Shown here: positions 17,879-26,994 of the stretch, one piece after another
Layout of the letters: every line of letters begins with the position of its first letter
How positions within the stretch are numbered: position 1 is the stretch's first letter
Origin: CAWKKW01 sp963850345
GTDB lineage: Bacteria > Acidobacteriota > Terriglobia > Terriglobales > Acidobacteriaceae
Length of the DNA stretch: 64,000 nt
Direction of reading: 5' to 3'
Assembly: GCA_963850345.1 (NCBI GenBank)
Contig: CAWKKW010000002.1
Coordinates: forward strand, 434,001 to 498,000
Translations under genes and position numbers: made by a program
Notes under the pieces: generated by a model
Told to the model about the DNA's origin: nothing
Databases searched by the model: none
What the model saw: the letters and a program-made list of their open reading frames with translations, nothing else

Positions 17879-19792
17879 ATGCGATTAAAAACCAAACTCG
17901 TGGCTGCGATCACCAGCCTGGTGTTCGTAGTGGTCTCGCTGCTGAGCGTGCTCTACCTGAGCCAGTTGCTGCACCACTATATCGAGCAATCGTATTCGGC
18001 CAACGACATCGTGGCCCACCAGATCCTGTTTGCAACACGCCATGCGATTGAAACCAATCTACGCAACCAGCGGCTTAATCCCAACGATCCGGTGGCGTTG
18101 CGGGCGGCGGTGGCAGCTTCACTGCGCGACGACGAGGGTTTGCAGGCGCTGCTCAACTCTGTGGTTCGCTACTCGCCCACGGTCTTCGATATCTCGATCT
18201 CGGACTGGAATGACCGAGTCATGGTCAGCACGGATCCGCGTAGCGACAACCAGGTCCTGTCGAAGAGGCCGGAGTTTACGCGGCTGCGCGACGGCAGCCT
18301 GACCTACGTGGTGCGGTCGGTGTTCGGGTCGGCGCAGGTCTACAACGTGTCGCTCGATCTGGAGCGAAACAAGCAGCCATTTGTCACCGTACGGGTGGGC
18401 ATTCGCACCAGCTTTCTGCGAGTGGCGTTTGAGCCGTGGATGTACACCGCCTTGAGCTTTGTCGGGCTTACGCTGCTCACGGCGCTGCTGGTCTCGGCCT
18501 TTCTCGCCAACCTGGCACTGCAGCCGATTGAGCAGATCAGCCAGCGGCTGGATGCGTTTCAGGCCGAAGCCGAGGTGGCCGGCGAACTGGAAGCGGGCAA
18601 GTCAGGCGACGCGGTGGTTCGCGTCTCCAACAAGATCGAACGGCTGGGACGTCGGATGAAGAACGTCGAGGAGGTTTTCTCGGCACTCAAAGAAAACCTC
18701 GATCAGATCATGTCCAACCTGGAGGACGGCATCATGCTGTTCACCCAGGATGCCAGGGCGGTTCTGGTGAGCGATTCGGTGGAGCGCTTTCTGGGTATCA
18801 GCCGCAGCGAGATTCTAGGGTGTGAAGTGCATGAGATCTTTGAGCGCTCTTCGTTGCTGGGTTCGACGGTCCGCGAAGCCTTCGACGCGGGGGTGGCGCT
18901 GGTGCAGGAGGAGATCACGACGGAGACCGGCCGCCGGGTGCAGATCTCGCTGGACTTCATTCTGGACGACCGTGTGCCCAATCACCGTCAGAGCCTGGGC
19001 GCGCTGCTCACGCTGCACGATGTGGAGTCGGTGCGGGAGATTGAGAGTGAGCTGGAGCTGTCCCGCCGGATGGCCGCCATTGGACGCCTCACTTCTGGTG
19101 TGGGACATGAAGTAAAAAATCCGATCAATGCCATCGTGGTTCATTTAGAACTATTGAGAAATAAACTAACTGGATCAGACCCGCGGGCAATGCGGCACCT
19201 GGAGATTATCGAGAGCGAGATTCAGCGCCTCGACCGGGTGGTTCAAACTCTCGTGGATTTTTCGCGGCCGGTGGAGCTACAGCTCCAGGACCAGGACTTG
19301 CGAACAATTCTCTCCAGTGTTTTGATGTTAGCTTCAGCCGAATTACAGACTCAGTCCGTCCAACTTGTAAGCCTTCTGCCGGGGTACCCTCTTCTCGCCA
19401 AAGTTGACTCGGATCTGATGAAACAGGCGCTCCTCAACGTGGTGTTGAATGGCGCCCAGTCGATGCAGGCCGGTGGCCGTTTGACGGTACGCCTGCAGGA
19501 AGACGGACGCATGGCGATGATTAGTATCCGCGACGAGGGCGAGGGCATTCCCGACGAAGTGCGCGAGAAGATCTTCGACCTGTATTTCACAACGAAGAAA
19601 GATGGAAGCGGTATCGGACTTGCAATGACCTACAGAATTCTCCAGCTGCACAACGGGCAAATTGACGTAGAATCGGCGCTGGGAAGCGGGACGACCTTTA
19701 CACTACGCATTCCATTAAGTATCTCGACTGAAAGCAAGTTACGCGGCTATCTTGCCACTGGTGCCACCGTCTCAAAGGAGCCACTCGGATGA
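17879..19792 (+). CDS. Membrane sensor histidine kinase
   Basis: This 637-aa kinase is the likely partner of the NtrC-type regulator just upstream. It has a first membrane span (ITSLVFVVVSLLSVLYL), a periplasmic sensor of ~150 residues with no recognised domain, a second span (ALSFVGLTLLTALLVSAFLA), a HAMP-like linker, a PAS region (SNLEDGIMLFTQDAR), and a HisKA/HATPase core. The core shows H-box GHEVKNPINAI, N-box LLNVVLNGAQSM, G1 DEGEGIPDE and G2 GSGIGLAM. All catalytic boxes are intact. The lipoprotein gene overlaps its stop by four bases. The stimulus is probably an envelope signal. Confidence 0.93.
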   Translation: MRLKTKLVAAITSLVFVVVSLLSVLYLSQLLHHYIEQSYSANDIVAHQILFATRHAIETNLRNQRLNPNDPVALRAAVAASLRDDEGLQALLNSVVRYSPTVFDISISDWNDRVMVSTDPRSDNQVLSKRPEFTRLRDGSLTYVVRSVFGSAQVYNVSLDLERNKQPFVTVRVGIRTSFLRVAFEPWMYTALSFVGLTLLTALLVSAFLANLALQPIEQISQRLDAFQAEAEVAGELEAGKSGDAVVRVSNKIERLGRRMKNVEEVFSALKENLDQIMSNLEDGIMLFTQDARAVLVSDSVERFLGISRSEILGCEVHEIFERSSLLGSTVREAFDAGVALVQEEITTETGRRVQISLDFILDDRVPNHRQSLGALLTLHDVESVREIESELELSRRMAAIGRLTSGVGHEVKNPINAIVVHLELLRNKLTGSDPRAMRHLEIIESEIQRLDRVVQTLVDFSRPVELQLQDQDLRTILSSVLMLASAELQTQSVQLVSLLPGYPLLAKVDSDLMKQALLNVVLNGAQSMQAGGRLTVRLQEDGRMAMISIRDEGEGIPDEVREKIFDLYFTTKKDGSGIGLAMTYRILQLHNGQIDVESALGSGTTFTLRIPLSISTESKLRGYLATGATVSKEPLG

Positions 19793-20463
19793 CCTCCGCG
19801 CGAAAGCTCGCGGTGTTTGCGCTGCTCGGTCTGTCAATGACGGGCTGCACCTTTCGAAAGAAAGCTGCGCCGCTGCCTGTCCAGGCGCAGGCTCCTCCGA
19901 TCTCGACGGGACAAACCCCTACACCGCTGCCGACTTTGGAGCCAGAGCCGCAGCCATCGACCACGGCTTCCCTGCCCAATATAACGAACGAGCAACCGGT
20001 AACTCCGCCACCGACGGCGAAGAAGAAGCGTCCCACAGTTCGTAAGCCCAAGCCTGCCCCGGTTAAGCCTGCCGAGGGAGCCCCGACCGAGCAGCCTGCA
20101 ACCCCTGCGGCCCAGGGCACTCCTGCCGCGCAGGGAGCAACTCCCGCTGCTACCACTCCGCCTCCCACGCAGACCGCCGCTGCGGGATCACCGGCAGCCG
20201 TTTCGCCTATCGGCGAGTTGTCGACCGGCGACGTGTCGTCGGGTTCGCAAACGCGGCGCGAGACCACGGAGATGATCACGAACACGAAGGCCGGGGTGGA
20301 CGGGATCAAGCGTCCGCTGAGTTCTCAGGAACACGACACGGTGGAAGAGATCAAGACTTTCCTGGAGAAGGCAACGCAGGCGCTCAATGTGGATGATGTA
20401 GATGGCGCGAAGACCTTGGCGACCAAAGCTAAGGTCCTGCTCGACGAACTTACCAAGCAATAA
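19789..20463 (+). CDS. Proline-rich lipoprotein of unknown function
   Basis: This 224-aa protein has a lipobox (LGLSMTGC, Cys near residue 20). A long Pro/Ala/Thr-rich low-complexity stretch (residues ~30-140) follows, then a helical C-terminal part (SQEHDTVEEIKTFLEKATQAL and a related second helix). It is probably anchored to the membrane by lipid with a spacer spanning the periplasm. Its ATG overlaps the kinase stop. Being third in the two-component operon suggests a role in sensing or output, but nothing more can be said. Confidence 0.75.
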   Translation: MTSARKLAVFALLGLSMTGCTFRKKAAPLPVQAQAPPISTGQTPTPLPTLEPEPQPSTTASLPNITNEQPVTPPPTAKKKRPTVRKPKPAPVKPAEGAPTEQPATPAAQGTPAAQGATPAATTPPPTQTAAAGSPAAVSPIGELSTGDVSSGSQTRRETTEMITNTKAGVDGIKRPLSSQEHDTVEEIKTFLEKATQALNVDDVDGAKTLATKAKVLLDELTKQ

Positions 20464-20644
20464 GCTCCGAAGCCGCCAAGCCGGCCCCTTCTGGAATATC
20501 GCTGCATGCAGGAGACTCTGCGCAATTGGTGACTTCCTGTGCTGCGGAGTTCCGTTCGCGCTAGGCCAGAATGCCTAACCCTCTCTCTGCTCTGATTTCC
20601 GCGCGAGAGAAGTGCGGTCCCTTTGATAATTCACGTACCTTACC

Positions 20645-21289
20645 TCATACCACGCGACGCATCGAGGCGATGATCTCTGCTGAACTGTGAGTTCGTACCT
20701 CGCCTGTCTCAGCGAGCGTTGCCAGCGAACGCATCTTCAAGTCGGCAGTCTTCGAGCCGCAGGCGTCTGTCGCCACGATGGGCAGCAAATTCAGGTCCAA
20801 TGCCTGCCTGACCGTGGGTTCGATCCCGATCTCCAGTGCGATCCCTGCGATGACAAAGGCGTCCAGGTGTGCATCGCGCATGGCGATGTTGAGGAAGGTG
20901 CTTTCAAAGGCCGACATGGTTATCTTGTCGATCACGACCTCATCGGCGTTTGGGGCAAGCTCAGGCACAATTTGCCAGGCGTCGGAACCCTGAAGGATGA
21001 ATGGACGAGTCTGAGCAGGATCACTCTGGTTCTGCCAAACCATTGCTCGACGAAATTGGCCGACGCCGGCCAGGTGATTCGGCAGGAACATATGACGCAT
21101 ATAAAACACGCGGAAGCCCATTTCTCTGGCGGCGAGCAGGATCTGGCGGCACCGAGCCACGACATTCAGACCCTCGGTGATCTGCGAGACAATCCCTACC
21201 TGCATGTCGTAAAGGATCAGCGCACACCGGGAAGGTGTACACACTTCGTCCAACTCTTCCGGAATGGAAAGACCAAAGACGTTTTTCAC
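20645..21289 (-). CDS. Isochorismatase-fold protein lacking the catalytic cysteine
   Basis: This is a 214-aa protein of the cysteine-hydrolase/isochorismatase fold. It has the acid Asp in LILYDMQVG and Lys in VIDKITMSAF. In the loop where amidases of this fold have Cys (usual EICVEAT), it reads LEIGIEPTVRQA, with Gly in that place. True isochorismatases also carry Gly there, so it could be a vinyl-ether hydrolase or a non-catalytic member. It follows nadK on the minus strand. Pyridine-nucleotide amidases use this fold, but without Cys that reaction is not expected. Confidence 0.82.
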   Translation of the reverse strand: MKNVFGLSIPEELDEVCTPSRCALILYDMQVGIVSQITEGLNVVARCRQILLAAREMGFRVFYMRHMFLPNHLAGVGQFRRAMVWQNQSDPAQTRPFILQGSDAWQIVPELAPNADEVVIDKITMSAFESTFLNIAMRDAHLDAFVIAGIALEIGIEPTVRQALDLNLLPIVATDACGSKTADLKMRSLATLAETGEVRTHSSAEIIASMRRVV

Positions 21290-21325
21290 CTGAACTCCTA
21301 GGGCGTCTGTTTTGTTGCAACCGGC

Positions 21326-22183
21326 CTAGCGTTCTCCCCACTTCAGCTTGGAACGCAGGACGTCGAAGAAGCCGGTGGCTCCGAGTCGCACCAGTCTCAC
21401 GCTGTGGTCGGAGCGGCGACAGTGCAGCTCGTCGTTCACCCGCACCGGAATGGCCTCCTGACCGTCGACCGTCAGGAACGTCTGATCCGGCACACCTTCA
21501 ATCTTGACCGACAGGCTGGCGTCTCCGCGAACCACGATTGGCCTTAGCGTCAAGAGATGCGGGCAGACCGGCGTGATCACGAGCGCGTCGACACTGGGGG
21601 CGAGAATGGGACCGCCCGCGGCAAGGGAGTAGGCAGTAGATCCGGTGGGTGTCGACACGATCACTCCATCGGCGCGAAAGAGCGCTGCCAGTTGGCCGTC
21701 GAGGCGAACCGAGAACTCCCCCATACGGGCGATGGTTCCCTTCGCGACCACGACATCGTTCAGCGCTTCGTATTCGCACTGCATGCGTCCGTCGCGATGC
21801 AGTTCGGCGTGCAGCATGGCGCGCGAGTCGATGGTGCAGCAGTTCTCACACCAGCCCTCGAGGGTGGAGTAGAGCTCGCTCAGCCGGACCTCAGTGAGAA
21901 AGCCGAGAGACCCCAAATTCGCGCTGAGGATGGGAATGCCATGGCGGGCGAAGACGCGAGCCGCCGCGAGCAAGGTTCCATCCCCACCCAGCACGATGGC
22001 CAATTCGGGATTTTGTGCCGGCATTTCGGGCCGTGCAACAATCCTCGCCTCATGAGTGTAGTTGCCGCTCACAGGGTCGAGGATGGGATCGAAACCGCGA
22101 GCGCGCAGCCAAAGCACAAGCTCAGGGAGCAGGGTCGCCAGTTCTTCTTTTTGAGGCTTGGAGACGATTGCGACGATTCGCAT
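21326..22183 (-). CDS. nadK: NAD kinase
   Basis: NadK phosphorylates NAD+ to NADP+ with ATP. The 285-aa chain contains the GGDGT loop (LGGDGTLLAA), the NE/D region (ALNDVVV) and the second conserved motif STPTGSTAYSLAAGGP. Length and order match the bacterial enzyme. It lies between tlyA and the isochorismatase-fold gene, all on the minus strand. Pairing of tlyA with nadK is a common bacterial arrangement. Confidence 0.96.
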   Translation of the reverse strand: MRIVAIVSKPQKEELATLLPELVLWLRARGFDPILDPVSGNYTHEARIVARPEMPAQNPELAIVLGGDGTLLAAARVFARHGIPILSANLGSLGFLTEVRLSELYSTLEGWCENCCTIDSRAMLHAELHRDGRMQCEYEALNDVVVAKGTIARMGEFSVRLDGQLAALFRADGVIVSTPTGSTAYSLAAGGPILAPSVDALVITPVCPHLLTLRPIVVRGDASLSVKIEGVPDQTFLTVDGQEAIPVRVNDELHCRRSDHSVRLVRLGATGFFDVLRSKLKWGER

Positions 22184-22251
22184 GCGGTTCCAGTGTATCC
22201 CGGTCGGAGATGTGCGTTGAAAATGGAAGCAGGCCGTTCTCGGTTACAGAT

Positions 22252-22998
22252 TCAGAAGCGCAACAGGAGGAGAAATTCGCGATTGCCCTCCGTGCCTAGG
22301 ATCGGCGAGTCGATGAGCTCGGTCGCGACCGCTCCGATAGCGAGGCCGCAGTTGCGAACACGATCGATAGCCAATTGATGCGCGGCAGGATCGCGAACGA
22401 TGCCGCCCTTGCCGATGTGTTCCCTGCCCGCTTCAAACTGCGGCTTGACCAGGATGACCGCCTCCCGCAGTGGGTCAGAGGACGTCTGACTGCGAAGCGC
22501 TTCGATGACCGGCGGCAGCACCAGAGTCGCCGAGATGAAGGCCACATCCATCGCAAGGAAGCTGATGCCGGGCGGCAACTCACCGGGCTGCAGATGGCGG
22601 GCATTGGTGCGTTCCATGAGCGTGACGCGTTCATCGCTGCGGAGCTTCTGCGCGATCTGTCCATAGCCGGTGTCCACTGCGAGGACGCGTTCCGCGCCGT
22701 GCTGCAGCATGCAGTCGGTGAAGCCTCCGGTCGAGGCGCCAACGTCGAGACAGAAGCGGCCGGTGACGTCGATGTTCCAGTGAGTGAGGGCGGCCTCAAG
22801 CTTGAGGCCGCCACGGCTGACGTAACGCAGGTCGTCGCCAAGGAGGCGAATCGCGGCTTCTTCAGCGACTGGTGATCCGGGCTTCTCCACCTTTTGTTCG
22901 TTGACGAGCACACGGCCGGCGAGGATGAGCGACTGCGCGCGTTCTCTTGTGGGCAGCATGCCGCGGTCGACCAGGAGTTTATCGAGACGAACTTTCAT
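22252..22998 (-). CDS. tlyA: TlyA-family rRNA 2'-O-methyltransferase
   Basis: TlyA enzymes methylate ribose of 16S/23S rRNA at sites that affect capreomycin sensitivity, and some were called hemolysins. This 248-aa protein has an N-terminal S4 RNA-binding domain (VRLDKLLVDRGMLPTRERAQ; then SLILAGRVLVN) and an FtsJ/RrmJ fold with SAM motif CLDVGASTGGFTDCML and VLAVDTGYGQ. The catalytic-type Asp is in FLAMDVAFIS. The order on this strand is tlyA then nadK. The start is the ATG at 22998. Confidence 0.93.
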   Translation of the reverse strand: MKVRLDKLLVDRGMLPTRERAQSLILAGRVLVNEQKVEKPGSPVAEEAAIRLLGDDLRYVSRGGLKLEAALTHWNIDVTGRFCLDVGASTGGFTDCMLQHGAERVLAVDTGYGQIAQKLRSDERVTLMERTNARHLQPGELPPGISFLAMDVAFISATLVLPPVIEALRSQTSSDPLREAVILVKPQFEAGREHIGKGGIVRDPAAHQLAIDRVRNCGLAIGAVATELIDSPILGTEGNREFLLLLRF

Positions 22999-23093
22999 GC
23001 AAGCTTCACCGTGGCGGATTTCCCAATTCGCGTTGCAAGTGCTTACAATGAGGTTCGCACGTATCGAACACCAGTCGTTAAAAACCGCCTCTC

Positions 23094-23705
23094 ATGCCTC
23101 AAGAATTCGAAAATCCGATCGGCGTTCCGGCACGTTCTCAGAGCAGTGACCCTGGGAAACAGCCGTTGATGGAGCCGAGGGTTGAGGACGATGCTGCGTT
23201 GCTCAAGCGAGTGGGCAGTGGAGATCAGAGCGCGGTAGCCACCTTGTTCGACCGCTACTCCGGCATGGTGTATTCGGTGGCCCTGCGCGTCCTGCGGGAT
23301 TCAGGGCAGGCCGAAGACGTGATGCAGGATATCTTCGTGCAAATCTGGCGCAAGCCGGAGGTCTTCGTCTCAGGGCGCGGCAGCCTGGGTGCGTGGCTGG
23401 TCGTAGTGGCGCGCAACCGGGCCATCGACGCGCTGCGGCGGCGACGGCCCACGGAGGCAGTCGAGGACGTGGTGTTGATGTCGAGCACGGACCTCGCATC
23501 GGAAGCGGAACGGAACTCGCTGATGGAGAAAGTGCGTACCGTAATGCACACCCTTCCGGCGGAACAGAAGAAGTCGGTCGAGATGGCGTTTTTCGACGGC
23601 TTGACGCACACAGAAATCGCAGCGCAGACAGGCGATGCTTTAGGCACGGTGAAGACGAGAATCCGACTGGCACTGATCAGTCTGAGAAAGGCACTGCAAG
23701 CGTGA
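23094..23705 (+). CDS. ECF-type RNA polymerase sigma factor (SigK/RpoE-like)
   Basis: This 203-aa sigma factor has region 2 (DRYSGMVYSVALRVL, then QAEDVMQDIFVQIWRKPE) and region 4 (LTHTEIAAQTGDALGTVKTRI). Its neighbour is an RskA-type anti-sigma factor, as in SigK/RskA pairs. The stop overlaps the anti-sigma GTG start (bases 23702-23705), giving a fixed ratio of the two proteins. A second possible start is ATG 23169 (MEPRVEDD). It is divergently oriented from tlyA. Confidence 0.92.
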   Translation: MPQEFENPIGVPARSQSSDPGKQPLMEPRVEDDAALLKRVGSGDQSAVATLFDRYSGMVYSVALRVLRDSGQAEDVMQDIFVQIWRKPEVFVSGRGSLGAWLVVVARNRAIDALRRRRPTEAVEDVVLMSSTDLASEAERNSLMEKVRTVMHTLPAEQKKSVEMAFFDGLTHTEIAAQTGDALGTVKTRIRLALISLRKALQA

Positions 23706-24532
23706 CGAACGGCCAACACATTCCGGAAGAAGACCTGGCCCTCTACGCCATGCGCGCGCTGGACCCGCCGGAAAACGCGACGGTCCAGGCACACCTGGAT
23801 ACGTGTGCGCAGTGTCGTAGCCGATTGGCCGAATCTGCGGGCGACCTCGCTTTGATTGGATTAAGCGTGGAGCAGGTCAGATTGCCGGAGGGCGCGCGGG
23901 AACGGTTCCTGCATCGGATTCAGACCGACGGTGCGGTCTCCCGCAATGCTGAGTTACCAGTGGCAACCGCGGCGCGGGAGTCCTCGGGCCTCAGGCTCGA
24001 GCCACGCCGCCAACGAATCTGGCCAGTCCTGATTCCGTGGGTCGCTGCTGCCGCCATGGTGGCAGTGGCAGGGTACCTGGCAATTCAAAATCGGCATCTG
24101 CGCGACACACTGGATCAGGATCGGACCCAGATGGTGCAGCTATCGGCGACGGCTTCCCGGGCGCAGGAACTCATGGACGTATTGACCGCGAGGAGCGCGC
24201 AACGCGTCACGCTGACCGAACGCAAGGGAACGCAAACGCCCACCGGGCACACCAGTTATCTTGCCGACCGAGGCGCACTGATATTTGTGGCGGACAACCT
24301 GCGGCCAGTGCCGGCTTCGAAGACATACGAGCTGTGGGTGATACCCGCGAATGGCGGGGCACCGATCCCGGCGGGAACCTTCCGTCCGGCGGAGAACGGA
24401 ACGGCCAGCGTAATTCTGCCGCCGTTACCGACCGGAGTTGCAGCTAAGGCTTTTGGCGTGACCATCGAGAATGCGGAAGGATCGGCGACGCCGAGTTTGC
24501 CGATTATCCTCTCGGGCAGCCCGGGAGCTTAA
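23702..24532 (+). CDS. RskA-type membrane anti-sigma factor
   Basis: This 276-aa protein has a cytosolic anti-sigma domain with HLDTCAQCRSRL (the HxxxCxxC zinc motif), then one transmembrane segment (PWVAAAAMVAVAGYLAI) and a C-terminal extracytoplasmic RskA domain (KTYELWVIPANGGAPIPAG). GTG at 23702 is chosen over longer in-frame upstream sequence that lies inside the sigma gene. It should hold the upstream sigma factor at the membrane until released, perhaps by regulated proteolysis or redox. Confidence 0.9.
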   Translation: MTNGQHIPEEDLALYAMRALDPPENATVQAHLDTCAQCRSRLAESAGDLALIGLSVEQVRLPEGARERFLHRIQTDGAVSRNAELPVATAARESSGLRLEPRRQRIWPVLIPWVAAAAMVAVAGYLAIQNRHLRDTLDQDRTQMVQLSATASRAQELMDVLTARSAQRVTLTERKGTQTPTGHTSYLADRGALIFVADNLRPVPASKTYELWVIPANGGAPIPAGTFRPAENGTASVILPPLPTGVAAKAFGVTIENAEGSATPSLPIILSGSPGA

Positions 24533-24615
24533 GAGCGACTCGCGACCAGGGCCCATAGCAAGACCCGCTCAGGATGAGGATCGAAGCGGTGGGCAGCATC
24601 TGACCGCGCACAAGA

Positions 24616-24643
24616 GAAAACCCCGGAGCGCTCCGGGGTTTTC
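24616..24643. terminator. Bidirectional Rho-independent terminator
   Basis: Bases 24616-24643 form a perfect palindrome built on ccccggagcgctccgggg with flanking A4/T4. Both strands run into T after the stem. It lies between the convergent anti-sigma gene and the YncE-like gene, so it can end both. Confidence 0.88.
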
Positions 24644-24676
24644 CTTTTCTAGTCAAACAACAGTAAGCGATTTTGT

Positions 24677-26038
24677 CTATGGATAGCAGGCCGTGCCGGG
24701 AATGCATGGTACCCCGGATCCAGGCGTGTAGCTGACGTTGTTGACCTGCGAGGTCGCCGAAGCATTCTGCCGTTGCGGCCGCGCATCGACGACATTTCCC
24801 TGCACCTGAATAGAGGCGGAGATGGCATCCGTGTCGGTGCGAATGACGATGACGTTGGCGGTGTTCGGGTCGACGACATACACCTTGCTGAACGGCGTGC
24901 TGCTGACCGAATACACCATGCGCGGCGTGCTGCTGACGGGAATGGTCTTTTCGACAGCGTAGGTGGAGAGATTCACGACGCTGACGGTGCCATCGCCGGA
25001 GTTCGCTACGTACGCACGGGAACCATCTTGCAGAACGGTGACCGAGGTGGGATGGCTGCCGACCGGAACGGTGTGAACTGTACCGAATTGCGGCGAGTCG
25101 TTGTCGAAGACATCGGTGGTGACGTTGATGACGCTGATGCTGTTGCCATCGTAGTTCGCCGTCACGAGCTGGTTGGCCGGGTCATAGAGTTCGGCATAGA
25201 CCGGACCCGCGCCGACCGCGATGTTGGTGTTCTTCCCGCCATTCTGCGTGTCGAGGATATTCTTCTGCGTATCGATGACTGTAATGGTGCCGGTGCCCGG
25301 GCCAGACCCGCCGCGGTTCAGGATGAAGGTGCGAAGGTTATCCTGCGAACCGATACCGTAGACCGGGCAGATGCCGACGGGCAGCTTGGCCGATACGGTG
25401 TTGGTGGAGGATTCAATGGCATCGGCAAAGCCCGTGGTGACCACTGCCGACGGGGTGTCACAGGTATGCGGCCCAACTGTCTGGCTGATGGCGTAAACGC
25501 GCGGTGCGCTGAAGCGACCGGCGAGGGTGAGCAGTCCGGGATCGACCGGAATCTCCTGCTTCAGGCCTGGAGGGTTGCCGCTGAGGAAGCCGACGGAGTT
25601 GGGGGCCTGCTTCTGTTCAGCTACATAAAGGCCGCCGGCGATGGTCATCGTGTTGATGGGGCCCACCCCCGGCAAGAGCGTGCTGGTGGTGATGAGCTTG
25701 GTCTGAAGATTGGCGCTGATCGGCACGACGCTGAAGCTGCCGTCCGCCTGGATGGTATAGGCGGTCGCGCCGGCTGCATCCTGAGCGAAGCCGATGGGAG
25801 CGACGCCGATACTGGCCTGGGCCATCACGCTATCTCCGGCATAGCTGAGAACAGTGGCGATGCCGGGCGAGGTGGCGGTCGGCGCTGAGATGGCGATGAC
25901 GTTCACCGGAGGTTGAGGGGAAGGGCCGGTCGGCGTGACTGGATTGACTACAGGACGGTACTGGTTGCCACAACCCGAAACTGCGGTAAACATCAACAGC
26001 GCTCCGGCGGCTAGCCATGGGCGCTTCGGCCCAGCCAT
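24677..26038 (-). CDS. YncE-like beta-propeller lipoprotein
   Basis: The mature protein is lipid-anchored: the signal MFTAVSGC gives an acylated Cys, and the start is ATG 26038. About 430 residues of repeating propeller blades follow, with YncE-type signatures such as PVGSHPTSVTVLQDGSRAYV, NSGDGTVSVVNLSTY and KVYVVDPNTANVIVI. YncE-like propellers bind DNA or scaffolds in some bacteria, but most acidobacterial copies are uncharacterised cell-surface proteins. The C-terminus ends in CIPGTACYP, with two Cys that could pair. Confidence 0.85.
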   Translation of the reverse strand: MAGPKRPWLAAGALLMFTAVSGCGNQYRPVVNPVTPTGPSPQPPVNVIAISAPTATSPGIATVLSYAGDSVMAQASIGVAPIGFAQDAAGATAYTIQADGSFSVVPISANLQTKLITTSTLLPGVGPINTMTIAGGLYVAEQKQAPNSVGFLSGNPPGLKQEIPVDPGLLTLAGRFSAPRVYAISQTVGPHTCDTPSAVVTTGFADAIESSTNTVSAKLPVGICPVYGIGSQDNLRTFILNRGGSGPGTGTITVIDTQKNILDTQNGGKNTNIAVGAGPVYAELYDPANQLVTANYDGNSISVINVTTDVFDNDSPQFGTVHTVPVGSHPTSVTVLQDGSRAYVANSGDGTVSVVNLSTYAVEKTIPVSSTPRMVYSVSSTPFSKVYVVDPNTANVIVIRTDTDAISASIQVQGNVVDARPQRQNASATSQVNNVSYTPGSGVPCIPGTACYP

Positions 26039-26097
26039 GCTTTGCACTCGCAAATTACCTCACAACATTCTGGATACTGGTAGAAAGAAGATTGTAA

Positions 26098-26994
26098 ATG
26101 ATCCTGCTCTGCCCGTTTCAGGCCGTAGCTGGGATGACGCCGATGTCTGCTGAAAGACAACAGTCTGTTTCCGCGCAGGTTAGCCCGCTTCGGTGGCAGT
26201 CGCGGCTGCTCGGACTTCTGGTGGTGCCCCTGTGCGCTGTCTGGCTGCTGCTCTACAGCGACCAGTTTTGGACCCCATCCACCCGCGAGGGGTTAGCCAT
26301 CTGCCTGGCATTTGGCATTTTGGTTTGGCGATTGAAGGCGGCCACTCTCGCGGCATCGATGACTGGATTTCTGCTGACAGCCTGCATGTACCTGATCACG
26401 GTGACGCAGCCGGAGGGAAGCTGGACACACACGGCGCTGCTGCCGGGGCTCACCTTGTTCGTCTGCGCGTTTCTGGCGACGCGATTCCGGCGAGCAGCCA
26501 AGGAGCGGCTGGGCACAGCGGAGCCGCGCTCGGGCAGGCAAACTTCCCAGATCGTGGCGAACCTGGGAGTGGCGGCCGTAATCGGCATACTGCTGCTGTC
26601 GCATCCACTACAGTGCATAGTCGGTATGGTTGCGGCGCTGGCTGAGGCAACCGCTGACACGATCTCTTCGGAACTAGGGCAGGTGCTGGGCGGCATGCCA
26701 CGGCTGATTACAAATTGGCGACCCGTGCCCGCAGGAACCGACGGCGGCGTGAGCGCAGCCGGAACGGCGGTTGGCATCTTCTCGGCGCTGCTAGTCGTGC
26801 TGGTGGCGATGCCGACGCTGCGGCTCGATGGGCATTTCGCGTTGATTGCGTGGAGCGGCGGAATCTTCGGCTTGTTCGTCGATAGCCTGCTCGGAGCGAC
26901 GCTGGAGCGCAAAGGCTGGCTCAACAACGATGCGGTGAACTTCCTCTCGACCATGGCAGCAGCGCTGGCCGCCGCCGAGGCAGCCAACCGCTAG
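26098..26994 (+). CDS. DUF92 family membrane protein
   Basis: This is a 298-aa (or about 283-aa) integral membrane protein with at least seven hydrophobic segments. The family signature AEATADTISSELGQ is present, followed by GTDGGVSAAGT. Plant relatives (VTE6) are phytyl-phosphate kinases, but the bacterial members are not characterised. The first ATG at 26098 gives an odd N-terminus; ATG 26134 or 26143 (MSAERQQS) may be the real start. It is convergent with, and overlaps by four bases, the YdcF-like gene. Confidence 0.85.
   Translation: MILLCPFQAVAGMTPMSAERQQSVSAQVSPLRWQSRLLGLLVVPLCAVWLLLYSDQFWTPSTREGLAICLAFGILVWRLKAATLAASMTGFLLTACMYLITVTQPEGSWTHTALLPGLTLFVCAFLATRFRRAAKERLGTAEPRSGRQTSQIVANLGVAAVIGILLLSHPLQCIVGMVAALAEATADTISSELGQVLGGMPRLITNWRPVPAGTDGGVSAAGTAVGIFSALLVVLVAMPTLRLDGHFALIAWSGGIFGLFVDSLLGATLERKGWLNNDAVNFLSTMAAALAAAEAANR

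Noticed and set aside
24773..25888. Plus-strand ORF (371 aa) opposite the YncE-like gene
   Set aside because: The minus strand has a lipobox and repeated propeller blades. The plus-strand frame is rich in Asp/Val/Gly with no motif and is a shadow.
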